DNA of 32,775 bases from an uncultured Bacteroidota bacterium (GTDB lineage Bacteria; Bacteroidota; Bacteroidia; Bacteroidales; UBA12481). This document shows, in pieces, positions 1 to 7,653 of the stretch (the stretch's first letter is position 1; the number at the start of each line of letters is the position of its first letter). The DNA lies in contig CAIXHD010000365.1 of the NCBI GenBank assembly GCA_903919065.1, forward strand, positions 1 to 32,775, written 5' to 3'. The notes under the pieces are model-generated. The model made no database searches and was not told where the DNA came from. It saw only the letters and a list, made by a program, of their open reading frames with translations. A program made the position numbers and the translations under genes.

Positions 1-3000
1 GCATCCGATACCAATTTTGTTAGTTCGGCTGTATTTTCATCCAGATACGGATAATTGATAAATGGATACAGGTCCTCAGCGTGATGAATATTGATCATAT
101 TCGCTCCGGCAGCTTTTGCATTTGCGATCTTAACTGAGGTGTTGGTTCCTCCGCCGTGATAGTAACGGTCGCCAAATTGAGTCTTCTTATCAATCAGGCG
201 AAAAGGAGTGATGAGCAGCTCAAAATCAAAATTCAGAATATCACCTTGACGGACTTCTCTTCGTCCGGAAAAAGCATTAACCACTACATCTGCTTCTTTT
301 TCAGTAACAGTAACTCCTCCTTTTCCTGAATTCCCCCAAGAGGGTGGCAGGTTGAGCGGACCGAATTCATAGTAAATATTGATCAGTGGGCGCCGGTAAT
401 TTTCAGCTTTCCATTTGATGCGCATCCCACCGTTAACCGCACCAATCCAGAGCATGTCCTGATTCTTTTTGACGTCCCAATTCCATTTCCAGGTTGGTGT
501 ACGGTAGCCACCTTCATGGTTAAGGCCCATCATGTATTCAGATTTCTCCTTGTTGATGGGGATTTCCATTCGGATATCCTTCACTTTTACATCTGAGTTG
601 GCAGTGAGTTTTAACCGGTAATCAACAAACCCGTCGAATTCCATACTTCCGGTACATTCCAGGTTAAATTCATCGGAGGTATTCATTACACTCCAGATAA
701 CTTTTGAGGAGGTTTGTTCCAGAAAATTCATTTTTCCCGGGGTTAGCCTGATGATTTTCCCGTTATCGAGCTCAATTAAAAATCGAAACGAACTGTTTAT
801 CAGTGGTTCGCCACGATCTTTTAGCTCCTGATTTGACTTACCAAAAAAGGTTGTCACTGCTGCCGGCAACCCATTATCAGCAATTTCGAGGCTGCGGCCA
901 AGTATACAGATCCGATTTGCAATAACATTGATTGGAATAAACCCTTTGGTAATGCTGTCGTCGATCCCTACATTGGAATTCAGCCAATTCAATCTAGCAA
1001 GGGTTTTTCCCTCATTATATCCATGATTATCAACTTTATCTCCTGCTATAGTCAGCTCAATGGCAACCATTTGCTTTATACTCCCTGAGCTGATGGTGAC
1101 AGAACCCTGGTAAACCCCTTGTATTGCATCTTTCAGGTCGATTCCCATCCACAATTCATGAACTTGTCCGGCGGGCACATCAATGATTTTGGTAAATGGA
1201 TGTCCTTTAAAGTCGATACCGCCGGCATTGAAGCAAGTGAATCGGGTGTCGGGTATCGGGTTTCGGGTATCAGGTATCGGGTGTCGGGTGTCGGGTGTCA
1301 GGTTAGAAAATTCGACTCTAACATCTTTCAGGTCATTTTTATCAGCAGCGAGGTTTAGCTGAAAGACCTTAAACTGACCTGGATTTGCGGTTAATTCTTT
1401 CTTTAAAATGGATCCGGGAGCATCCAACGAAAGTGTTCCCGTTTTAATGAAATCCTGCATCCGGTCGATATCTTCCACGGTGAGCAGGGGTAAAGCAGCA
1501 ATTTCCGATTGAGCCGTGGCATTTGAAGTTGAACCGGGAATGGCGTACCAAAAAGTAACCAGTGAGTAATCCAGAAGATTCCATGCTTCCCGGATATCTG
1601 TTCCCGGAGAGGCTTCCATATCAAAGACCAAGCGGTTGTTAAAGGGAATTACATCCAGTATCCGGTTTCTTGTACAAATATTATAGCCACGCGGATCGGC
1701 TGCATTTCCATTACATACATTGGCCCCGATTGGAATGGAAAATGTATCGCGACCGGTTGGATTTACTCCCCCTGCCCATCCATAATAATCCTCGGTCCCA
1801 GTGCCAAAATGGGATGGAAATTTCCGGGTAATATCAGACTCATCGATATAAATCTTTTCATCACCCTCACCCCACCAGCCGTGTCCTGGACTAAGCACGG
1901 TGAGAGCATCACCGACCAACATTCCTTTACCCCGGATATCAATGAAATTCATATCCACAAAACGGTCGCCATGCAGAGTCCCCACAGGCTTCCATGATGT
2001 ATAAAAATGCATCGATCTGCTATTCCACTTCCAATTATCAATTTTCGCTTCCAACCATAAATCGACAGGTTTATCCTGCAAGTTAATGAGACTGATAGTA
2101 CCGGTCTTTTCGTATGGCATGGAATATCTGCAGATCATGGTACCATCGGGAAGGACTGTCCGATCCCAGGTATGAAAAGGGTTCACTTTATCTCCGCTGC
2201 AGAAGAAATCTCCAATCGGGCACCACACGGTCTGCACTCCATCAAAGGTCATTTGGAGGATTGTTGAACGCAAAGCCTGCAAGCCACTTTTCGGATCGAT
2301 GCGAAAGGTAAGCTGGCGAATCATCTGACTGCCAGCTGGCAAATCTATTGATTGGGTTTGCTTCTCTTTTAGCCTGATGGTTCGAGTAATTACGTCAGTA
2401 ACTTGTGGATCAGGAGGAGAAACCAGCGTTTTCGATGTTTGAGCAATCACCCGGGCAGCCTTTTCCAGCTCTTTAGCTGAAAAAGTTTTAACCTTAACCC
2501 CTTTGTCATAGGCACGATAATTAACAATGTTATAAAATGCCTTATCTGTCATCGTGATTTTACAGCTTTTAGCAAAGGGTATAGGGAGAAATAAATCCCC
2601 GGCACGTGCCGTCAGGCTGGCAAACGGCGGTTTGACTGACCCCTTTCCGGTAAGCAATTCAATAAAGCACTCATCTATCACCGGAATATTATTCCCATCA
2701 AGGTATATTCGAATATCCGGCCCTTTCCGGTTATTAAAATCATAATAAAAGAAAGGTGTCCAGAGCCGTGTAATGCATCCTGGACCTGTATGTTCCATCA
2801 CTACATATTCTGTTTTGCCCTCATTCATCTCCTCCCTGATCCAGCTAACTCCGTCGGAATCTGCAAACCAGCCGGGTTTATCTGGTGAAACCGAGGCTCT
2901 GTTGTAGCTGCTTTCCTGCAAGGATTTATATTCCTGAGTTGGGAATTGAGCCATCTTTGCCGGGTCTGTCATTTCGCGCAAAAGAGACTCCAGGGAAACC

Positions 3001-3068
3001 GTCTGAGCATTAACACTGGTAAAGAATAAGAATATCAGGGTTATAGAGGCAAAATATTTTTGAAACAT
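1..3068 (-). CDS. GH172 (DUF2961) glycoside hydrolase with C-terminal DUF6067-like domain, 3' end outside window
   Basis: Reading the minus strand from ATG at 3066-3068 gives 1022 uninterrupted codons that leave the window at base 1, so the C-terminus is missing. Residues 1-21 are a signal peptide (hydrophobic stretch ending SVNAQ). Residues about 40-400 match DUF2961, now family GH172, known for alpha-D-fructofuranosidase/difructose-dianhydride activity; visible motifs are EHTGPGCITRLW and FGTGTEDYYGWAGG, whose Glu is in the conserved acidic motif. The later part (IHHAEDLYPFINYPYL near the window edge) resembles the DUF6067 glycosidase-like TIM barrel that often follows DUF2961. Residues about 589-609, in the linker, are an in-frame 21-residue insertion encoded by a 9 x 7-nt array. 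It is transcribed divergently from the ThuA-DUF6807 gene across a region with paired inverted repeats. The substrate cannot be read from the sequence. Confidence 0.85.
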   Translation of the reverse strand, partial: MFQKYFASITLIFLFFTSVNAQTVSLESLLREMTDPAKMAQFPTQEYKSLQESSYNRASVSPDKPGWFADSDGVSWIREEMNEGKTEYVVMEHTGPGCITRLWTPFFYYDFNNRKGPDIRIYLDGNNIPVIDECFIELLTGKGSVKPPFASLTARAGDLFLPIPFAKSCKITMTDKAFYNIVNYRAYDKGVKVKTFSAKELEKAARVIAQTSKTLVSPPDPQVTDVITRTIRLKEKQTQSIDLPAGSQMIRQLTFRIDPKSGLQALRSTILQMTFDGVQTVWCPIGDFFCSGDKVNPFHTWDRTVLPDGTMICRYSMPYEKTGTISLINLQDKPVDLWLEAKIDNWKWNSRSMHFYTSWKPVGTLHGDRFVDMNFIDIRGKGMLVGDALTVLSPGHGWWGEGDEKIYIDESDITRKFPSHFGTGTEDYYGWAGGVNPTGRDTFSIPIGANVCNGNAADPRGYNICTRNRILDVIPFNNRLVFDMEASPGTDIREAWNLLDYSLVTFWYAIPGSTSNATAQSEIAALPLLTVEDIDRMQDFIKTGTLSLDAPGSILKKELTANPGQFKVFQLNLAADKNDLKDVRVEFSNLTPDTRHPIPDTRNPIPDTRFTCFNAGGIDFKGHPFTKIIDVPAGQVHELWMGIDLKDAIQGVYQGSVTISSGSIKQMVAIELTIAGDKVDNHGYNEGKTLARLNWLNSNVGIDDSITKGFIPINVIANRICILGRSLEIADNGLPAAVTTFFGKSNQELKDRGEPLINSSFRFLIELDNGKIIRLTPGKMNFLEQTSSKVIWSVMNTSDEFNLECTGSMEFDGFVDYRLKLTANSDVKVKDIRMEIPINKEKSEYMMGLNHEGGYRTPTWKWNWDVKKNQDMLWIGAVNGGMRIKWKAENYRRPLINIYYEFGPLNLPPSWGNSGKGGVTVTEKEADVVVNAFSGRREVRQGDILNFDFELLITPFRLIDKKTQFGDRYYHGGGTNTSVKIANAKAAGANMINIHHAEDLYPFINYPYLDENTAELTKLVSD
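1241..1303. repeat. Nine-unit heptanucleotide array (TCGGGTA type), in frame in the GH172 gene
   Basis: On the + strand the units are ATCGGGT, GTCGGGT, ATCGGGT, TTCGGGT, ATCAGGT, ATCGGGT, GTCGGGT, GTCGGGT, GTCAGGT. 9 x 7 = 63 nt, exactly 21 codons, so the host minus-strand frame is preserved. Because 3 x 7 nt = 7 codons the peptide itself repeats every seven residues (PDTRHPI, PDTRNPI, PDTRFTC). The same unit recurs at 6452-6486 and 23021-23138. Confidence 0.95.
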
Positions 3069-3095
3069 CTTGTTGGGTTTAGAGAAGCCAATTTA

Positions 3096-3127
3096 GCAAG
3101 TAAAGTTGGCAACTCTATAGAGTTGCC
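3096..3127 (+). promoter_or_regulatory. Left arm of 32-bp inverted repeat with 22-bp palindrome; operator or MITE end
   Basis: Contains the perfect palindrome GGCAACTCTATAGAGTTGCC at 3108-3127, extended by one T-A pair to 3107-3128. The reverse complement of 3096-3127 matches 3388-3419 at 29 of 32 positions. It sits 27 bp upstream of the GH172 start codon, and a -7-like TAAATTGG (minus strand, 3095-3088) directly adjoins it. Operator for the divergent promoters is my preferred reading; terminus of a 324-bp non-autonomous element is the alternative. Confidence 0.55.
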
Positions 3128-3387
3128 ATATCCGCACCAACAATTAGCTATTATCCTGACTATTTGACACATACAAGGATCATGATAATTTCAAGAAAAT
3201 TTATTGATCATAAAAATCTAAATATCAAGCTCCTACTAAAACTGAAATCAAGATGGCAATTGATATATATACAGATGACAACTTCTTATATCTCTTCCTA
3301 ACACACTAAATTTCTGATCATTACAAAACCATTAATAGTGATTGGCAACACGATCTCACTGTATTAATGTATTTTACAAAAAAAGAT

Positions 3388-3419
3388 GCCAACTTTATAG
3401 AGTTGCCAACTTTACTTGG
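3388..3419 (+). promoter_or_regulatory. Right arm of 32-bp inverted repeat; operator or MITE end
   Basis: Imperfect palindromic copy of the 3096-3127 element in opposite orientation, sharing TATAGAGTTGCCAACTTTAC with it. It lies 33 bp upstream of the ThuA-DUF6807 start and overlaps where the -33 box of the promoter with -7 box 3432-3439 would fall. Each copy therefore has the same orientation and similar distance relative to its own gene. Confidence 0.55.
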
Positions 3420-3431
3420 ATCAATCTTTTT

Positions 3432-3439
3432 TATCTTTC
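3432..3439 (+). promoter_or_regulatory. Putative Bacteroidota -7 box (TATCTTTC)
   Basis: TATCTTTC resembles the Bacteroidota consensus TAnnTTTG and lies 13 bp before the ATG at 3453. The candidate -33 (TTTA/TTG around 3411-3418) lies in the right inverted-repeat arm. Similar TATCTTT boxes precede the genes at 9320, 16831 and 32146. Confidence 0.4.
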
Positions 3440-3452
3440 CTGACTAAACTTA

Positions 3453-5024
3453 ATGAAAATGGGAAACAAAGTCCCCCCAGCCCTCCGATACATTGTTTTT
3501 ATTATAGCAGCCTTTTTAATCGTATTGAGGCTAACAGCTAAAGAACCTGCCCGAATGCTTATCCTGTCGGGGCAAAATAATCACGAGTGGAAAAAAACAA
3601 CACCTGTACTGGAAAAGATGTTTACCGGATCCGGTTTGTTTACTGTTTCCGTAACAAACCGGCCTGATACTTTGAAATTGGTTGATTATAAAAGATTCCG
3701 GCTGATTGTCAGTGACTGGAATTCATTTCCTGATACCTCCGCCCGCTGGGATCCCTCGAAAGAAGAAGCATTCAGTCAATATATAAAAGAGGGAGGCGGG
3801 GCACTTTTCTTCCATTCTGGTGGTTCATCATTTTATGGATGGAATGACTACCATAACATTGCAATTGGTCGTTGGGGCAAAAACACCGAACACGGCAAAA
3901 TAGGCGAAGCCCTGGTGCAGTTTTCCGACTCGAAAAATCCGATAACAAAAGGGTTAAAAGACTTCACCATTATTGATGAGATCTGGCAAAACACCGATAT
4001 CTGCCCAGATGCAAAACCTCTTGGCTGGGTTCAGAAAAAGGATTCAAACGGAAATCTGGAAAACGAGAAATATCCAGCCATTTTTGTAAACGAAATTGGA
4101 AAAGGCCGCAGCTTTTACACAATTTTTGGTCACGATGAAAAAGTTCTGTCAAATCCTGACCTGCAGAAGCTCTTAATCCGCGGTGCCGCCTGGGTTTGCG
4201 GTGACCGGGCCGAAGTATCCGGATATTTTGGAACTTATAATTACAGGTCCGACCGAAAACCGCATTTCCATCCGCTGATATCTCCAAGTGGAACTATTCT
4301 TACTGCGGAATCGCCAAAGGACCATCTTTGGCATATGGGATTGTGGTTTTCGTGGAAGTTCATTGATGGACTTAATTATTGGGAATATACCGGAGATCCA
4401 ACGAGACATATCAGCGAAGGAATGACTGAAATTGAATCTATAGATATTGATTCCACCAAGCAAGGCGGATATGAAATCAATTTGAAAATCGTTTATCATC
4501 CCTGGGATAATAAAGAAAGTCCCGTGATGAAAGAGGTTCAGCAAATTATGGTCTCACCCCGAGAAAAAGATAAAAGTTATTGGATCAATTACCAGTTCAC
4601 ATTCACGGCCCTAAAAGACCTGCTCCTCGACAGAACCCCGATTCCGGGTGAACAGGATGGCCAGTCATGGGGCGGCTATTCGGGCCTTTCCCTCCGACTG
4701 AACAATGATTTCCGGGATCTTAAGTACTTTTCTGAATCCAGGGATGATGCAAATTATGGTGATAAAAACCGCTGGGTAGCCTGTGATTTCGATAATGGCA
4801 GGGGAATGCGCGAGCAGGTGATTATTTTTGACAATTCAGTTAATCCTCGTTATCCATCGCCATGGTATTGCATTAATGATTCAGCCACACCTATGTTTTA
4901 TTTCAGCCCTGCGATCCTTTACAAAGAGCCGATTAAATTAAAAAAAGGCGAAGTACTCCACCTTGAATACAAAGTTTATTTGCCCGCCAGGCCTCTTAAC
5001 AGAGACGCGATTGACAAACTTTGA
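3453..5024 (+). CDS. ThuA-like domain fused to DUF6807 (PmoA-like) domain, exported
   Basis: 523 residues. Residues about 10-30 are a hydrophobic export segment; an alternative start is the ATG two codons later. Residues about 33-250 resemble ThuA (trehalose-utilisation/glutamine-amidotransferase-like fold): MLILSGQNNHEWKKTTPVL at the N-terminal strand, GGGALFFHSGGSSFYGW in the middle and FYTIFGHDEKV near its end. Residues about 255-515 resemble DUF6807/PmoA-like: PHFHPLISPSG, then DHLWHMGLWFSW. Both are found in Bacteroidota and Planctomycetota loci for oxidised (keto-) sugars. The following gene is a Tat-exported oxidoreductase, 91 bp downstream, so the pair plausibly acts on the same exported sugar derivative. 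The catalytic role of either domain is not established, and the product is best described by its domains. Confidence 0.8.
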   Translation: MKMGNKVPPALRYIVFIIAAFLIVLRLTAKEPARMLILSGQNNHEWKKTTPVLEKMFTGSGLFTVSVTNRPDTLKLVDYKRFRLIVSDWNSFPDTSARWDPSKEEAFSQYIKEGGGALFFHSGGSSFYGWNDYHNIAIGRWGKNTEHGKIGEALVQFSDSKNPITKGLKDFTIIDEIWQNTDICPDAKPLGWVQKKDSNGNLENEKYPAIFVNEIGKGRSFYTIFGHDEKVLSNPDLQKLLIRGAAWVCGDRAEVSGYFGTYNYRSDRKPHFHPLISPSGTILTAESPKDHLWHMGLWFSWKFIDGLNYWEYTGDPTRHISEGMTEIESIDIDSTKQGGYEINLKIVYHPWDNKESPVMKEVQQIMVSPREKDKSYWINYQFTFTALKDLLLDRTPIPGEQDGQSWGGYSGLSLRLNNDFRDLKYFSESRDDANYGDKNRWVACDFDNGRGMREQVIIFDNSVNPRYPSPWYCINDSATPMFYFSPAILYKEPIKLKKGEVLHLEYKVYLPARPLNRDAIDKL

Positions 5025-5115
5025 TGAGATTATGGAGTGATATGTGTTGATATCTTGATTAATACAGATTTATCATTCGCACGGGACTTGAGTCCGGTGA
5101 CAATAACAGTTAGTT

Positions 5116-6465
5116 ATGCAACGAAGGAATTTTATAAAAAAAACTGCGATTGGAGCCGTTGCCGCGGCCACAGGCCCAATGATCCTGACCAGTTGTTCTC
5201 CTGTCAAAGGCGCCAATGACCGCGTTATTTTTGGTCATGTCGGGCTGGGTAACCGGGGAATGGATGAGTTAAACTCCTACTTCCTCAGATGGCCTGATCA
5301 GATCCGTTCAGTAGCATTTTGCGATGTATTCCGCAGCCGAAGGGAGAATGCTCTTGGGTTGGCACAGAAAGCCTATCAGGAGAAAAATATTCAGGTGGAA
5401 CTTAAATATCATAACCGCATCGAAAGGATTCTGGAGAGGAAAGATATTAATGCGGTAGCGATAACTGCACCCGACCACTGGCATTTGCCAATGGCAATTA
5501 TGGCAGCTCAGGCAGGAAAGCATCTGCATGTTGCCAAGCCATTGGGATTAAGTTATCCCGATATGATCAGGCTTGCAAAAGTTTGTAAGGAGAACAAGGT
5601 CCTGTTCAATTACGGCACACAGCAACGATCCTATTTATTCATGCAACAGGCAGTTGCAATGATTAAAAACGGCGATATTGGCAAAGTTGAGCGGGTGGAT
5701 GTTTGGTGCCCAAGAGTAAATGATGTACAATCACCGCAATGCACTGAAGAGGATGTCCCCCAAGGACTTGACTACGATAGATATGTGGGTCCGGCACCAT
5801 TTCACCCTTATTGTCCGGCCCGTGTTGATATGCAGAGTTCTTATTTTATTTATGATTACAGTCTGGGATTTATTTCCGGCTGGGGTGCCCACCCGCTCGA
5901 CATCATGGTGTTCGGTGTGAAAGATCAGATGACTGGTAATTACACCTGTGAAGGGAAAGGGGGATATTGGACACCGGGTGGGATCTGGGATACTATAAAT
6001 TCATGGGATGTGAATTATGAATATGCCAGCGGATTAAAACTCCACTTCATGAGCGACGAGATAGCACAACCTGTAGTTATGAAGTACCGCCCAAAATGGG
6101 ATGGCAACGGTACCACCTTTTTTGGCACCAAAGGATGGATCTCATTGGGACGATCAAGCGCATGTTCAGATATACCTGAAATTCACAAGGAGCTCAACAA
6201 AACAGCAGATGCTAATGGGTGGATCAATGGTGAAGGAGCTCAACTGGTGAAGATTTTTTCCGAAACGATCAATGGCACAAGACCCGAATTATGTCCCCTC
6301 GATGAGGCCATACTTTCCGATACGGTTTCCCATATTGGAAACATTGCGATACGCACAGGGCGGAAGATCACCTGGGATCCCACTGCCGGAAACACTGTTG
6401 GGGATCCTGAGGCTATGAAATTATTTGTCCGCGAACACCGAAAACCCTGGGCACCCGAAACCTGA
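5116..6465 (+). CDS. Tat-signal Gfo/Idh/MocA family oxidoreductase lipoprotein
   Basis: 449 residues. The N-terminus has a twin-arginine signal (RRNFIKK at residues 3-9) and a lipobox LTSC with Cys27, so the protein is likely folded with cofactor, exported and lipidated. The NAD(P)-binding Rossmann start is VIFGHVGLGNRGMDEL (about residues 37-52). The family motif TAPDHWHLPMAIMAAQAGKH is present; the usual EKP reads AKP here (Lys141 kept, Glu replaced by Ala). The C-terminal half has the expected alpha/beta sheet region with GWGAHPLDIM. Exported members of this family oxidise sugars or act as NAD-dependent glycosidases (GH109); which applies is unknown. Its last codons and TGA stop lie within a heptanucleotide array, and the next start codon follows 26 bp after the stop. 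Confidence 0.85.
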   Translation: MQRRNFIKKTAIGAVAAATGPMILTSCSPVKGANDRVIFGHVGLGNRGMDELNSYFLRWPDQIRSVAFCDVFRSRRENALGLAQKAYQEKNIQVELKYHNRIERILERKDINAVAITAPDHWHLPMAIMAAQAGKHLHVAKPLGLSYPDMIRLAKVCKENKVLFNYGTQQRSYLFMQQAVAMIKNGDIGKVERVDVWCPRVNDVQSPQCTEEDVPQGLDYDRYVGPAPFHPYCPARVDMQSSYFIYDYSLGFISGWGAHPLDIMVFGVKDQMTGNYTCEGKGGYWTPGGIWDTINSWDVNYEYASGLKLHFMSDEIAQPVVMKYRPKWDGNGTTFFGTKGWISLGRSSACSDIPEIHKELNKTADANGWINGEGAQLVKIFSETINGTRPELCPLDEAILSDTVSHIGNIAIRTGRKITWDPTAGNTVGDPEAMKLFVREHRKPWAPET

Positions 6466-6486
6466 TACCCGATACCCGACACCCGA
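6452..6486. repeat. Five-unit heptanucleotide array (TACCCGA) across the gene end
   Basis: Units on the + strand: CACCCGA, AACCTGA, TACCCGA, TACCCGA, CACCCGA, followed by CATCC and the ATG of the next gene at 6492. The variant unit AACCTGA supplies the TGA stop codon (6463-6465) of the oxidoreductase. TACCCGA is the complement of the TCGGGTA unit at 1241-1303. Confidence 0.9.
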
Positions 6487-6491
6487 CATCC

Positions 6492-7604
6492 ATGAACATA
6501 CGTCCCGTTACAACCCCATCCGACCTTAAGGAGTTTATCAATCTGCCCTATTCTATTTACCGCAATGATCGCATGTGGGTTCCGCCGCTGAAAATGGAGC
6601 TAAAAAGCCAGTTCAATCGCATTAAAAATCCTACCCTGGATCATACGGTATACCAGCTATTTCTTTTGGAGGATGGGAATTCCCTGATAGGCAGGATTGC
6701 AGCATTCTATGACACTCTGGCCAATGATCACTGGCAGGAGCAAGTTGGCTTGTTCGGTTATTATGAATCGCCGAATGACCCAATAGCATCGAAGATGCTG
6801 CTTGATGCTGCGGCAGGATGGCTAACGGAAAAGGGCATGACCTCCATGCGCGGGCCCTGGTCCTTCGTATCGCAGGAATGGGGATTGGTTTATGAGGGTT
6901 TTGAGCCTCCACCGGTCATCATGGCACCGTATAATCCTCCCTTTTACAACGACCAGCTGGTAGCCTTCGGGTTAAGTAAAATAAAAGATTTGCTGTGCTA
7001 TTACATATCAGGTAAGGAGGGTTATCAAATACCAGAGCGAATCCTGAAGCTAACTGATAATGTTGCAAAGCGATACGGGGTCACCGTCAGGCGCGTCAAC
7101 ATGAAGAACTACAAAGAAGATGTACAGCATGTTATCGATATCTCTAATCACAGTTTGGTAAATAACTGGGGTTATGCACCGGTTACTCAGGCCGAAGCCG
7201 ATGCTCTGGCCAGGGATCTGAAGCAGGTTATCAGGCCTGAAGGGGTCCTGTTTGCGGAAGATTCAAAAGGAAGGGTTATAGGTTTTATTATTGCCTTGCC
7301 AGACGTAAATGTGATCTTTAAAAAACTGAATGGAAATCTGTTACCTTTCGGTTGGTTGAAACTGTTGACCGGCATTTCAAAACTACGCTCCTACCGTTTA
7401 TTTGCACTTGCCGTACTTCCGGAATATCAGGGAAAGGGGATCGACAGCCTGATGTATCGAGCACTCCATAAATCCCTCTTTTCAAAGGATTTATGGCTCG
7501 AAATAAACTATGTTCTCGAGGATAACGATGTGATGAACAATGCAATTATTAAACTTGATGCCAAACTACTCAGGAGATACCGGATCTACGAGAAACAGCT
7601 GTGA
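6492..7604 (+). CDS. YghO-like GNAT-fold acyltransferase family protein
   Basis: 370 residues, no signal peptide, so cytoplasmic. The N-terminal part (IRPVTTPSDLKEFINLPYSIYRNDRMWVPPL in pieces) and the middle (RGPWSFVSQEWGLVYEGFEPPPVIMAPYNPP region) resemble the YghO-like group, in which a degenerate and a more typical GNAT half are joined. The C-terminal half has the acetyl-CoA loop-like sequence ALAVLPEYQGKGIDSLMYRAL (about residues 310-330; pattern Q-G-K-G). Acceptor unknown. It starts six bases after the heptanucleotide array that ends the oxidoreductase gene, and may be co-transcribed with it although no shared pathway is evident. It ends 49 bp from the convergent T9SS protein gene. Confidence 0.75.
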   Translation: MNIRPVTTPSDLKEFINLPYSIYRNDRMWVPPLKMELKSQFNRIKNPTLDHTVYQLFLLEDGNSLIGRIAAFYDTLANDHWQEQVGLFGYYESPNDPIASKMLLDAAAGWLTEKGMTSMRGPWSFVSQEWGLVYEGFEPPPVIMAPYNPPFYNDQLVAFGLSKIKDLLCYYISGKEGYQIPERILKLTDNVAKRYGVTVRRVNMKNYKEDVQHVIDISNHSLVNNWGYAPVTQAEADALARDLKQVIRPEGVLFAEDSKGRVIGFIIALPDVNVIFKKLNGNLLPFGWLKLLTGISKLRSYRLFALAVLPEYQGKGIDSLMYRALHKSLFSKDLWLEINYVLEDNDVMNNAIIKLDAKLLRRYRIYEKQL

Positions 7605-7653
7605 AACAGAATTATATCATTAAGCGACAGAATAATCATTCGCTAAATCAGGT

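Larger units (their letters stand above)
3069..3452. other. Divergent intergenic region, AT-rich, no gene seen
   Basis: This 384-bp stretch separates the minus-strand GH172 gene from the plus-strand ThuA-DUF6807 gene. I see no ORF with family resemblance and no RNA gene. It holds the two arms of an imperfect 32-bp inverted repeat at 3096-3127 and 3388-3419, and a -7-like box at 3432-3439. The 260 bp between the arms is AT-rich without obvious internal repeats. Confidence 0.7.

Noticed and set aside
1241-1303. Assembly artefact or telomere-like sequence.
   Set aside because: The reading frame is kept across it with normal coding sequence on both sides, and the same unit recurs at independent loci with different flanks.
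1119-1358. Small plus-strand ORF across the repeat at 1241-1303 (peptide with YRVSG repeats).
   Set aside because: It is antisense to the GH172 gene and exists because the heptamer array is open in several frames.
7605-7653. Intrinsic terminator between the GNAT and T9SS genes.
   Set aside because: Only a 5-bp AGCGA/TCGCT stem with a 12-nt AT-rich loop and no T-run; too weak to call.
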